From positions 1 to 64,000 of the forward strand of contig ML769737.1 of NCBI GenBank assembly GCA_009733575.1: a stretch of DNA of 64,000 bases. The letters are read 5' to 3'. How positions within the stretch are numbered: the first letter of the stretch is position 1; every line of letters begins with the position of its first letter. A model generated the notes under the pieces. That model worked only from the letters and a program-made list of their open reading frames with translations, was not told where the DNA came from and did no database searches. Below are positions 44,041-55,812 of this stretch, in pieces. Origin of the DNA: Gymnopus androsaceus JB14. Taxonomy: Eukaryota; Basidiomycota; Agaricomycetes; Agaricales; Omphalotaceae. Position numbers and translations under genes: made by a program.

Positions 44041-46439
44041 GATGGGAAAATAAAAGCGCGAAGGGTCAATTGCAAGTTAGGCAGTGCATGGGGAAGTATG
44101 GCAGCGGCGGGAACCGGTACATGTGCATTCAGGATGAAGATGCGACAGTGGATGCTGAGGCAGCAGTAGAGCGAGCGGTTTGATCTTGTTTTACAGAGGA
44201 TAAGTTAGATGTGTCCACACATCTAGAAGAATTACATACCCTGCTTGACGTTGCTTTCTCCGGTCTCCCTCATTCCCTATCCTTTCTCTCCCGCCTGCTT
44301 TCCCCTTTTCTGCAGCAGAAGTGACTGTCGATCCATTGGATTCGGATGCATTTTGTGCTCCGGCGAGGGCATGTATTTGATGATGGAGGGCTTGGATTTG
44401 TGGGCTAGCTAGATGAGTTGTTGACAAGGTTATAAACCACTGTATAGTTCACAATGCTCGGAAAGCTTTGCTAATATGAGTTTAGTATGAAATGGAGGGG
44501 AATTGACATGGAAAGAAGCACACGTGGAAGAAGAGAAGGAGTAGGATGATTGTTAAACCAGTGAAATGCCTCGGCTGCTACTGGTCTCCATCTCGGAGCT
44601 GGTACTCGGAATCCATGAGAAGAAAGCTTGCATCGAAGAAAAACGTCGGGAGCAAACGGGGAAGATCATGATTACCAAACATAAAACGACTCGAAGAAAA
44701 ACCATTTCATTGCCCGACGATTCCCGACAGAAAAACAGTGATGATCAACGTTTGAGGCAAGCCACAAAGAAAAGCGCTGACGGCCACTGATTGCTGGCGG
44801 ATCATTGATGTTCACCGATGGCCGGCATTGAACTTTCTAACTCCGGGTAAATAACTCCAAGAGGCGTGCGTCTGCAAAAATTCTGACATCATGCCTGGAA
44901 AAATCTGGGGGCTTACCCCGGACCGGTTCCATCTCTTATAACTATCGAAGATCTAAATATTTTGCTTAGTATAAAGTGTAGAAAGTACCCATTTTTGTAG
45001 TCTCCGAATCCAACGGAGTGATTTTTTAAATACAAAATATGCACTCAGTGTTCCAAACGAAAGTAAGGTAGGCGTCAGGTGCAGCGGGGACATAAGAGTG
45101 ACAACAGTGACAGAAAATCCCGAAATTCAAGAAATTCTATCAGATATTCATGGAAGTCAAAAGTCTAAATCTGGCTTTGAGGGATCCTTCCTAAGAGTGA
45201 TATGAAGGACTCCTCAGGGCTAGATTTTTTAAAGAAAGGTTTCATGAATTGTTGATGGAATTTCTTCCATTTTTGTACTATAAGTCGGTAAGTATGCAGA
45301 ATACATGATGTGCTACAGTCACGCAACAGTTGCCAAAGCTTAATATTTTTTCTCTCCTGTCATCCTCCATCCTCTCCAAGTAATCTATAGTGATTCCTCA
45401 AATGAATGGCACCCATCTTGAGAAAACTTGCCAACTTATGCCAATTGAACCAGAACAAGTCTTACCTTAAAACTGCAGCCAGAAGGAAGAAGTGCATAAA
45501 GAAAGTGCAAGTGTGTATTTATATCATTGTAGCCACTCAGGATATTTATTTGATCTACAGGAAGCAATATGAGACCTGCATTCCTCGAGCATTCCAGATG
45601 CACCATGAACCCCAGAGCCATCACTCAATACAGCGGAAGTGCATGCATGATCTCCATTCCAGTCCCTTGTAAATGGTATATGCATACATCTCACACCAAA
45701 GAAGAAGCATAGATGCATAGATTCAACGCATACAGATATATTGATGGATCAGGAATGCATGTTAACCCTGCAACACATGAGTCTCTAGATCTCCTACCCC
45801 AACTCTGTTCAACTTCTCACCTCTTTCACATTCTCTGATTAGGAAGCGTGCAAAACCCACAAACAACTCCAGCTCCCATGTGTCTGCTGTCGACTCACTT
45901 GCATCCATTCACTAAAGGTCAACCACTGCACTGCCCATTTCATACTTTGAAGACACATTTGCCAATAGTAGCCTCCCTCCCTCAGAAATCATTGATGAAA
46001 CCCCACCTTCACGAACTTCACCCCTTCTATCCAAGGATAATTCCATCACAGATCTCACAACAAGGTTCTCCAACAACTGGGGCAATGCTCATGACACGCC
46101 CTGCAGGATCCCTGTTTGAGCTCTGAGTAGACTTGAGCCAGTAGCTTCTGTATTGATGCCTTCCGCACATCATGTCTCTGGCGGTCAACCAGGGAGTGGT
46201 TTGAGTCTACTGAGTAGCTTCTGTACATATTTTCAAGCTTGGTCATGTCACTGGAGCGTATTAGCTGCATGTCTCAAAATTTTTGGTTCTTCAAAAAGAA
46301 ACCTGTTTGATAAAAAATAAACACTGGATGAGGGCATGGAGCATCTTCCCTACAAGCAAACGTAAGGCTTAGTATCTTAACCAAAAACATTTTGAGACAC
46401 ACGGCTAATACACTCTACTGTAACAATTGTCAATATGTG
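44041..46439. other. Intergenic, possible gene fragments only
   Basis: The minus-strand frame 44191-44410 (SPQIQALHHQIHALAGAQ, then NASESNGSTV, ending before a GTATGT donor-like site) looks like one exon of a host gene, but I cannot find its neighbours. The frames at 44566-44790 and 45406-45672 carry no recognisable domain. 46040-46262 matches the dispersed repeat at 28100-28345. Confidence 0.4.
46040..46262 (-). repeat. Dispersed repeat with short coding remnant, copy 2
   Basis: This is the relative of 28100-28345. The minus strand reads MYRSYSVDSNHSLVDRQ and KASIQKLL. Several indels separate the two copies, so neither is likely to be a working gene. Confidence 0.6.
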
Positions 46440-48045
46440 CTTTGACCAATGACCCTTACATTACCAAATCAGCAGCATCACCACCACTTCTCATTCTTCC
46501 AGTCGAGTTATGAGGAAGAATCCAACAGAATCTCCAAACAAGGGACAGAACTGCTCTTGTTAGCACCTGCTTGACCTTATATCGCAATGCCGATCTGGGA
46601 GTTTAAATTGGTACGATAAACTCTGTGAAATCAAAGAGAAACATACAACCGTCTGTCTTCCCTCTGAAACACCTGACATGGAAGCATACCAGCCTTTTAT
46701 TATCATTGACATCGTCCGGGATAGTGAAGCCAACATTATGACAGTTGTTGTCTATTGCCTCAAGTTTTTTCCAAGCAACAACCAAGAACTATTTATTGGC
46801 AATATTATGGTTAAAAAGAATGATATCTGGGTGCAACCGGGTCAGAAGCAAGAGGAATAGAGGAATATCTGTGGAATAGCTGCAGTGATAAGGAACTCAA
46901 AAGACTAGACTGGCATACTCATGTCCAAGGGAAGATCCAGTGCATGACTGGATTGCTTTGCAAATTCTGGGGCATCAATGTCCAGAGTGTGGTGGAGAAT
47001 GTTCGATTTGCCCTGGATGTGGTGGTGTCAGTGCCAGGTGAGCCTTTGTACTAATGCTTATACCATGTTCTTTTCTGATGAGTCATTACTAGTTGGTCAG
47101 AACTCAGACACAGACTGTGGGTTAGTAGTCTTGATATACAACTGCAAGCTAAAACTAACCAAATCCTAGATGGAGCATGTATGACGGTATTTTTCATTGT
47201 AAAAAGGTACTGGATAAGCTTACATTGTACTTCAGGTATTCCATGGTTTATGTAGCTATATTGTACTCAAAGGGCCAATTATTCTAGTTGATCGACTTAA
47301 TTCTTGTTGAGCGCGAGTTGTGAAAGTACTCGGAGAAGCTACTGATCCTGTGAGTCCCAGTGAATCTGGTTGACACTGATTGAGCATTGGTTGAGAGCTG
47401 TTGACATTCACTGGCCCCAGGATTATGTACTTCTTGGTCCCATGTACATGTCACTGACTTCCACTGAGCAATATTTATAGTATTTACCAGTCCTTCAAAG
47501 ATACTCAGTGGGGATCAGTCAAAGTTCAATACATCTCAGAAGTAGATTGGAGAAGCTCAAGAGTATGTCACTGGAGCTCAAGAGTATGCTACAGCAGAGT
47601 ATGCTACCAAAGCTCAAGAGTATGCCGGTGAAGCTCAAGAGTACACTGGAGAGGTATGCATGTAAAATCAATAGTTTCAGATGTACACAACTGAGTGGCC
47701 AGAGCAGAGATACCTATAAGTGGACCCTAGCAGCATATCGAATTCAATGCTATAAGATAAGAGTAAAGTACACATTAGAAGCAACAATTATTATCAAGTA
47801 CCCACAAGTAGTAAAAATATGTGCTAAATGTATGTCCACGGAGTAAAAACAGCCAATTTTGAGTAAGATGTACATTAAATGATGAAAAATGCCTTCATAA
47901 GCATGTCATGTCCTTCTTGTATGGGTTATGATACTGCTTATGATGCGAATTATCTTCAACGCCATGGCAATGATGCACTCGAGGAAATGTGGAAAGAACT
48001 TGATGCAATCGACTCGACCTTGGCTTGAGAAAAGTACCAGTTCGA
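46440..48045 (+). pseudogene. F-box/zinc-ribbon paralogue C, broken
   Basis: It aligns with the intact gene A from the F-box onward. The codon after LPVEL is a stop (TGA), an indel near 46605 shifts the frame, and EEEYPWNN is disrupted. The middle region survives as MEAYQPFIIIDIVRDSEANI, and the CxxC region is present at about 46975-47040. A 720-base element (47180-47899) splits the last exon, which resumes at 47906 with codons for PCPSCMGYDTAYDAN. Confidence 0.8.
47180..47899. mobile_element. 720-base TIR element with AGCATG duplication
   Basis: The ends are TATGACGGTATTTTTCAT and, inverted, TATGAAGGCATTTTTCAT. AGCATG flanks both sides (47174-47179 and 47900-47905), a perfect 6-base duplication, and comparison with F-box gene A confirms that the flanks were once adjacent. 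Inside is a tandem of (GGA)GCTCAAGAGTATG units at 47556-47650 plus CACTGACTTCCACTGAGC repeats. No transposase. Confidence 0.85.
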
Positions 48046-48249
48046 GGGAGTCGAATGAAGAAATGACACATCATACAGTACTTTGCTGCAAGTCTTCATG
48101 CAACTGCAACAAAAGTCAACCTTCGCGTACCATGATTCATCTTTGTGTCAATTATTATTGTACTTTTTATTGTTCAAATAAAAGAATGGTAGCTAAAACT
48201 GCTGTGACAGCTTGTGACTTTTGGCTGAGGCTGTTTGAGTTTTCCACAA

Positions 48250-48774
48250 TAAGCTGGCCGCACTCTGGTGAGTGTACTTATAGTATGTTTCTATCTAAGT
48301 TTGGTTTGGCTGGGGTTTGGCCCCGCATGGGTGGGCAAAAATTTTTAATATCAACCATGCGGTGGCCAAAGCTGGAACATCGGGAAGACACTGGTTTTTA
48401 TAACTACAGAATGGGGGCTTTCTGGCAAATGCAGAAAAGCTACATTATGCCCCTGAGGAATACTTTCATGACTATGGCTAGAAGGTTAAGTTCTGTCTGC
48501 TATATCTTACAGTTAACAAGGTGTCCTTGAAGGTAAGCAAAGAAATTTAGAGAGGACATTCCTTGGGAAGGGAAGTACTTTATAAACCCCATATAATCTA
48601 TACTTCAACCAGGATTCTGATCAGGGAATGGGTGGGTTGGGAGACTCAAAAACCGATGTAGGAATCGGCGGCGATGAGAGTTGGGATCAAGACAAACGAG
48701 CGCCTAGATATTGACTCTCACGCCGTGCTCAGCTTATCCTCTGATAAGCGCGCCTTGCTACTAGCTTATCTCGG
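48250..48774 (-). mobile_element. Third copy of the TCCGAGATAAG terminal-repeat family
   Basis: On the minus strand it starts TCCGAGATAAGCTAGTAG and ends GGCCAGCTTAT. It matches the short unit at 7501-7797 at its start (TTATCAGAGGATAAGC) and in the TTTAGCCCCGCGCGGGTGGG segment. It interrupts sequence that is contiguous downstream of F-box gene A (36515-36540), so it inserted after the duplication. No clear target duplication. Confidence 0.7.
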
Positions 48775-49050
48775 AACTTTCCTCGCGCCTTGTTGGTATA
48801 AATTACGCTTCACAGTGGATCCGCCGTTGTCGTGTTCAACTTCCTCGTATACCCTTCTCAGCTTCTTTCGTTTGAAGATAATTTCTAATTGGGAAATCCT
48901 TCGACGAATACGGATGGCCTCCACACCATTCACAACTACAGACCCGACTAGCTTGAGTGCTGTCCCAGAGGTAGCGCCGAGGCCTGGAATAAAGGACGTC
49001 AAAGTTCCGGTACTTGTCAAGATACTGCTGGCCGTCTCAGAGTGGCTCAT
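48775..49050 (-). pseudogene. G-alpha exon-1 fragment fused to F-box flank
   Basis: The minus-strand frame begins [20 protein letters not shown] at 49050 and follows exon 1 of G-alpha copy 2 to about IFKRKKL. At about 48857 it passes abruptly into the sequence that lies downstream of F-box gene A (36540-36617). The P-loop and everything after it are missing. It is closest to copy 2. This is a chimeric breakpoint of the duplications, not a working gene. Confidence 0.8.
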
Positions 49051-49516
49051 AGTAGTCGGATACACCAAGGGATGCACAGCTACATAGTAGTATTGCGGAA
49101 CTTCCACGCCTTTGTTGTACAGGCTTTCACCACGTTGCGGCCCCAGGTTTTCGTTCACTGGACCTCAGCGCTTAGCGCTTAGCACTCGGAAATGGTTAGT
49201 ATATTTTTCGGATGCCTTGTACTTGTATAAAACAACTATACGAATCGCAGTGACATGCCCTTACTTCGAGCACGGGTGTCTGACGAAGTCGGCGATTTTC
49301 TAGTGGAAGAGAACAATAGCTGCACTGTCACGGTGCGGCTGCTTTTTTGCTTTTAATTTTTACTTTTATTAGAGGAGTGTTGCTGTATTGCTTTTCGCAG
49401 CGTGGTCCACTAATGATGCACATGTAAGTGGCCAGGAGTCTCAACCAGGAGTTCAAAAACGTGTGGTGCGGCTACCACTACACCACAACAACAACTTCTT
49501 CCTCTGTGTATCCTGA
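49051..49516. other. Intergenic, upstream of the permease
   Basis: No gene. The upstream region of the amino acid permease lies here, with a T-rich tract at 49350-49375. Confidence 0.5.
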
Positions 49517-52282
49517 ATGCCACCCAAACGCCTACAGTCCAATGGAGATACAGAAATGGCATCCGATACCCAATGGATCGCGATTGAACCTATTCAAAGA
49601 ACAACCGCTCACCAGTGTACGTTTCATTACTAATCTTCTTCCTTTACATCGTCTCTAATGATTTCGATGGAGCACTTCTAGTATCTCACAATCCTCCTAG
49701 CTTTGATGAATCTCAATACGACATTATCCTCCGTCGTCAACGCGTCCGACCACCAACGGGTCCCTCACTCAAATCAACAACGGTTTCTTCACGTTTTCTC
49801 AATCTTTCCAACGATTTTGAGTTTGCTGGATGGGGAACGTATAGCAAGATACAGCTGGAAAATGCTGATTATGTTGCCGGAGAGGCTCGAGTAAAAGAGA
49901 AGATTGAAATAAAGATTCTAGGACAGTTCACGGCCACTGCCCTCGCTGGGAATGTAAGTTGGGTGCCAAGCTCCTTTGTTTCCTATAATGTTCTCTACCT
50001 ATTTCATTAATATCCTCCTTTAGGACATCCTCTGCGGCGTTTTTTACACCATTCCTGCGTTGTTGCTGTCGCCAGCGTGTAGTGAGTCCAAAACTATTGA
50101 GATCATATTGAATTGAACTCATTAATCGCACAAAGCTCACCGATCTCTCTTTTCATTGCCACCCTGACGCTCTTTGTCTGGCGTCCCATTATGGAAGAGC
50201 TTGGTTCAGCATTTCCGATATGTGGAGCACCTTACTCGTACATGTCAGTATCATTAATCTTTATGGTTCCACCCATGACCAAATCTCCTACAGGTTGAAC
50301 ATTTCCAACAAGAACATGGCTCTTCTCAGTGCAGCATTGCTTTTCCTCGACTTTGCATCCACTTCAGTCGTCTGTGCCGCGACTGCTATCTCCTACCTCG
50401 CAGGAGAAGTCGAGCTTCCATTTCCGGAATTTGTCGGTGTTATCTTGGTCTTGATGATATCTACACTCGTCAGCCTTTCTGGATTCAAGGAGAGTACCAG
50501 AGTTGCGCTTTGCATGCTCAGTTTCCATATCACCGCTATGGCTATAGTGGTTATCGCTGGATTCGTGCAATGGACAAGGATTGGTAATGCCCAAATAACG
50601 CAGAATTGGCATGATGGAAAGGCTTCGTCGGCCGCCGAAATTGCGAAAGAGATTTTCAATGGTTTCTGTCTCGGGATGCTCAGTCTGACTGGGTTCGAAT
50701 GTAGGTTTGCTCTCTACGGTATTTGTTATTTTCCTGAAAAAGAAATTACAGGTACGCCTGCGTGCATTGCGCGGATCAAGCCTGGTCGTTTCCCTCTGGT
50801 CCTGCGCAATCTTCACTATTCCGCTATCGTGCTAAATTGCGTAGTTATGACGTTAGTACTGGCTATCGTTCCATTAGAGACGATTTTGCAAAGCGATAAT
50901 GTTATGAGTATTCTTGCCGAAAAGGTTACAATACCTCTTTTCATGCCTTTCCGACTCGTCTCAAGGTACTTTCTAGTGTGTTGGCAAACGCTTGAGAACT
51001 TACATTGTCGCCGATGCTGTTACTGTCTTATGTGGTGGAGTTTTGACCGGTTGGTGCCTACCTGCTTCGCCGAGTTTCAGCTTTAAGCTCACCTTGCGTT
51101 CTTCTATGCAGGTATCCTCAGCGCCTGTGAACTTCTCCAACAGCTCTCTCTTGACCGCCTTGCTCCTAAAAGTTTCTGCAAAGTCCTACCTAGAACGAAT
51201 GCTCCCTATGTCTCAGCTCTTTTCTTCGTTGCCTTTAGTGGAATCATCTATGCGAGTACAGGCGCGAGTCTGGACATTGTTTCCAATATGTGAGCCCTTC
51301 ATAAAGATTAAAGGATTTACTTGGATTCTCAATTTTCCACTCACAGGTTCTCGCTTGTCTGGCTACTTGTCATGTCCTTGTTCCCTCTTGCCCTTCTCCT
51401 ACTCAAGTTCAACAGAGGACGTTTACCGAGAACACCCAATATTTCACTCTCGGTTGTCATGCTTGCTCTTATCCTAGTCTCTATTGTATTTGTTGGGAAT
51501 GTCATTGCCGACCCACTGGTCACCGCCGGGTATGTCTGTCATGTTCATTGCGGACTATCATGGCGATGTTTTATTTTTACTTTACAGATACTTTTCTGGC
51601 TCCACGATTGCTGTCGCGGCTTTCTTCGCCGCCACACAAAACAAGACTCAGATATTAGGATGCCTATACTGGCTTTACGATCAGCTCCCTTCACTTCACC
51701 ATTGGAGAATGACCAGGCTTTTGGCAGACAAACTCGTGCATCTTATAGTCAATCACAAACGCCAGCCTGTGTGTATTCTAGTTAAAACCGATGATGTGTG
51801 TATGAACATCATTCAAGTGCTTTGTTTTAACTGATCCTTGTCTTTCTTTAGATTAATCGTTTATTACGCATGATACACTACGTGCGCGATAACGAGGAGA
51901 CATCATGCGTAAAGATTGTGCATTTCGTGGATGAAGAAATCGGCTTGCCATCTGAACTAGAAGCCAATGCTAGGAGTAAGCGCTATTAATTCTTCCGTAG
52001 ATTCGAACTCTCAATCTGTTTTGTGTTTGCGATTTGTTAGTTCTAGATGAGGCTTTTCCTGAAATAACCATCGATCTTGTGAGTAGGCTCGTATTCACTT
52101 TGGTCGACTTGGAGGGGCTCATCTAATCCTAGATAATCGTACCTGGAATGTTTTCTCCCGTAACCGTTGCGACGTTGGCACGCCACCTCGATATCCAACC
52201 CTCTCTAATGTTCATGAGTTGCCCTGGTCCTAGATTTGGATACGGCGTTGCTGAAATGGGAACAAGGATAATAACACTGTAA
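49517..52282 (+). CDS. Amino acid permease of the APC superfamily
   Basis: The start MPPKRLQSNGDTEMASDTQW at 49517 joins by intron 49617-49681 to a cytosolic segment (FEFAGWGTYSKIQLENADYV). After intron 49954-50023 the membrane part begins. Typical stretches are SPISLFIATLTLFVWRPIME, AFPICGAPYSYM, LLFLDFASTSVVCAATAISY, GFCLGMLSLTGFE and APYVSALFFVAFSGIIYAS, together about 12 helices. The long C-terminal cytosolic domain (LLRMIHYVRDNEETSCVKIV, ILDEAFPEITIDL, PSLMFMSCPGPRFGYG) is typical of an Agaricomycete-specific permease group. It ends at 52282. There are ten or more short introns, and I did not fix all of them to the base. The transported amino acid cannot be told from sequence. Confidence 0.85.
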
Positions 52283-53591
52283 TGCAAGAAATTGTAATGT
52301 TGTACATGTCATTCTTCAAATAATGGTGAGATAGCCATCACTGCTATTGGCTAGCCCTGATTGAAAAAAGACAAGAACATTTTGAGAGCATTGGAAGTTT
52401 TATTGGAAGCTTGAAGATTAAATAAAGGAAAGTCCTTCCTAGCGATCAGTACCTATACACGCTTCTAAACACATCCCCATCCCTTCAATCTATTTCTTTA
52501 CATGATCTTGGACTAGTAGCCCGTGCATCAGAAAACCGTTTTTTACCCTCAGGCGAACTAGTGAGGTTTAGCAACGAGCAAGACGAGCAACCTATCACAA
52601 TTGATAACAGACGAAACGCGTTCGCCCTTGAAGCTTGAAGGATCGCGTTTACTTACTCGTTTATTGTACAATCGAAGCTATTGGCTAGGCGACTCGTCAC
52701 ACAATAGGCGATCCTTTGTCGGATGTGTGTGTACTATCAGCCTTGCATCAGCCCAAAAATTTCCGAGCGATGGATATTCCCATTGCTAGCGAGGCTGATG
52801 ACTGGGAATTTTCTGAGTGTTGACCTTTCTTTCCTCAGAAATTGATACGCCCGAATATTCGCAATATCATAGATCTCATACAACACGAACACGAAGGATG
52901 TAACGCAGTTGCCAACCGTTCAGGCCGGCTACATAGGCGACGTTGAGCGCCAATTGAGCGCTGACAAGTGTCAAGCGCCCATGCGCGTCGATTTTTTTTC
53001 TTCTCTTGCTTTTCATCACTCTGATTCGCTCACTCTCTCTCTCGGAAATCTTCTCTATCTTCGTAATCGCATTCAATAAACTCCTATATTCCTAGTCGTT
53101 ATCCAACGTACATCCTGATTCCTAGTCCTAGTTTTCCCTATTGAGCTACAGTCGCACTTTTCTTCGCCGGGATTATCTACGCCTTGCACTTTCTTCTTCG
53201 TGGGCAAGGTCGTTAAACGACCCGGCAAAATTGACTTTAATGTGTTACTTTGTAGCATATCGTTCTTGCAGAGCGTCGGCTTTAGGAATTTTTTTTCTTT
53301 GGTAGAGACGATGCTTTGATAGGACGAGACATTTTTTTACAAGTAGCTAGATGGACGTGGCTGGTAATTAATTTAGCTATATTAGGCTACTAGCAATTGA
53401 ACCAATCTCTCCATCCTAGGCCTTTACTGTTTTTGAAAAGTTTGAACAAGTCTCGGACGAGTATCAAATGACGTGCATATGAGCTCAGATATGGCTTAGG
53501 AACAAACTATCATCTACCCGGTCTGAACTGGCGCGGTACGAGACTCCTATTACAATAATACTCACCTCTGACCTTCATTTTAGCACAAAAT
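52283..53591. other. Intergenic, no recognised gene
   Basis: Small frames on both strands (52601-52789 plus; 52876-53076 and 53073-53258 minus) have no recognisable product. The segment CAGCCCAAAA...GCGATGGATATTCC at about 52748-52780 has a loose match near 56746-56790, which hints at a low-copy repeat. The last few hundred bases should hold the promoter of the acyltransferase. Confidence 0.4.
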
Positions 53592-55812
53592 ATGCCTATA
53601 GATGGACAAGCAATGTCACGTACAAGCTCCGGAGGATTCCAAACGTCAGACGGAACTCTCTACGTCTCCAAACCCTTCAAGTCAAAATCTTCCAAGAAAC
53701 TGCGCGCTGTTATAACCTTTGCACCGAGACAGTCTACCTTTGATATTAATAACGAAAGTTCTGGCGCGAATGAATTCCGGGTGCGTTTATTAACCAACCC
53801 ATTCCAACAGCTCCTTTCTCAACTTGTCTTATCTAGGGATTCTTCACCCTTTTCTGGATCTCCATATTCATCTTCACCGTTCGAACGTATGTCCGAAGTA
53901 TCGAAACCAACGGACATGCACTCAACCTTGTATTCGCTACCATGTTCTCCAAAGACGCTATCACTCTGGCCTTGAGCGACGCTGTATTGGTCGGAAGCAC
54001 AAGTGTTTGTGTCCTCTTTGCCAAAGCCATCTCGAATAGATGGATCCGCTATCATTGGACTGGACTCGTCATTCAGCATATTTTCCAGACTTCGGTGTTG
54101 ATTGTAGCTGTGGGTTGGACGTTTAATCGGTGTGTCTTCGTCTTCTTGCATTGTTCCAATTCCAATCATGTCCGACGATAGGGACTGGCCATGGGTCCAA
54201 TCCGGCTTCTTCACTCTCCACACACTCGTCATGATCATGAAGATGCATTCTTACATGACCGTAAACGGCTACCTCCAATCCGTATCCGAACAATCCCAAG
54301 CCATCCTCAAACAGCTTCGTGCTGCGACTGAAACTGAGGGAGGTTGGGACCATGCGATATCCGTAGCCAGCCAGCATCGCGTGGAATTGGATGGTGCTGG
54401 ATCCAACGAGTCCTCCTTTACCACCGAGTCTTCCCCAGCTCGTACCCCGGGAGGTTCCTCTCCGATAGGCACATACACACCGCCGATTATAGACGGTGCG
54501 CAAACCTCGTATGTGGATCCAGAGACGGCGAAAGCGCTGAGGAAGCGCCTTGCGTCCATGTCAAATACCGAAACCAAGAGCACTGTACAAGTACTTGACG
54601 ATGCTGCTGCTGGGACTGGGATAGATGCCGTTGCCGTTGCCGGTGCTGGTGCTGATAAAAAGACAGACGAGTCTATGCCTTCGGTTACCACTCCACATCC
54701 CCTCGTCGACCACCCTAGCGAGACCATTTCCAACCTCGCCAAAGAATACACCGAAATCCAATCCGAACTCGTCAGCACCGGACCCATATACATAACTTGG
54801 CCCAATAACATCACTTTCAGCAATTTCGCGTTGTACATGTTGATCCCTACGCTTGTCTATGATCTCGAGTACCCTCGGACGAATCGGTGAGTACATGTTC
54901 TTGCATCTTCCCACTAATACTAATGTTTTATGTGACCCGACAGAATCCGACCTCTCTACGTCTTCGAAAAGACCGTGGCTACATTCGGCACCTTTGCGCT
55001 TTTGTATACCGTCACTGAAAGCTTCATCCTTCCTCTCACTCCCACGTACGATCAGTCTTTTTTCAGGTCATTGCTTGATCTCGCGTTACCTTTTATGATC
55101 GCGTATTTGCTGCTCTTTTATATTATATTTGGTACGTCCTAGTCGTTGGTGGTTCTTCCTCTCTTTGGCCAACTTTTGCGTTATAGAATGTATATGCAAT
55201 GCATTTGCTGAACTTTCTTGGTAAGACTAACCCCCGACCGGATATGATATTGATTGACGATTTTTTCTGCTCATGTAGCTTTGCTGACCGGCAATTCTAC
55301 GAAGATTGGGTATGTGTTTTGTTACTACCTATCTCCCTCGATAACCAACCTCCTTTCTAGTGGAACTCAACCTCCCAAGCCGAATTCTCCCGAAAGTGGA
55401 ACAAGCCAGTGCACAGCTTTCTGCTTCGACACGTATACGCGTCGACCATGACTAGCTACAAGCTATCGAAACAGTCTGCCATGTTTGTTACGTTTCTGCT
55501 GAGCGCGTGCGTGCATGAGTTGGTTATGGTGATTGTTACGAGGAAGTTTAGGTGTGTATCTGTTGATTTTTTTTGGATTTTGCGCAAAGCCCTCCTTCTC
55601 CTCCCTCGAATTTACTTTCTCATGATCAACCACTCAACCTCAACCGTACCCGCAGGTTCTACCTCTTCGCACTCCAACTCATCCAAATCCCGCTCATAGC
55701 ACTCAACTCGGTGCCGTTCATCAAGAAGAATAAGCTCTTGGGGAATTTGATGTTTTGGGTGGGGTTGTATGCTGGATTCCCGTTGCTTTGTGTTGCTTAT
55801 GTGGCGTATTGA
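53592..55812 (+). CDS. ARE2: Sterol O-acyltransferase (ACAT/ARE family, MBOAT)
   Basis: The CDS is join(53592..53780, 53837..54129, 54182..54886, 54944..55131, 55187..55220, 55279..55309, 55361..55551, 55656..55812), 595 residues, every joint in phase. It makes steryl esters from sterols and acyl-CoA in the ER membrane for lipid-droplet storage. The ACAT/DGAT signature FYEDWWN is at about 476-482 across an intron, and the catalytic MBOAT His is His532 in SACVHELVMV. Several membrane spans are visible (GFFTLFWISIFIFTVRTYV, FALYMLIPTLVYDLEYPR). A disordered Ser/Thr/Ala-rich loop of about 150 residues lies before the second half. The N-terminus is cytosolic and basic. The family is secure. Whether it equals yeast Are1 or Are2 cannot be decided. 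Confidence 0.92.

Noticed and set aside
50364..50816. Minus-strand ORF inside the permease
   Set aside because: Antisense shadow of membrane-spanning codons in the permease.
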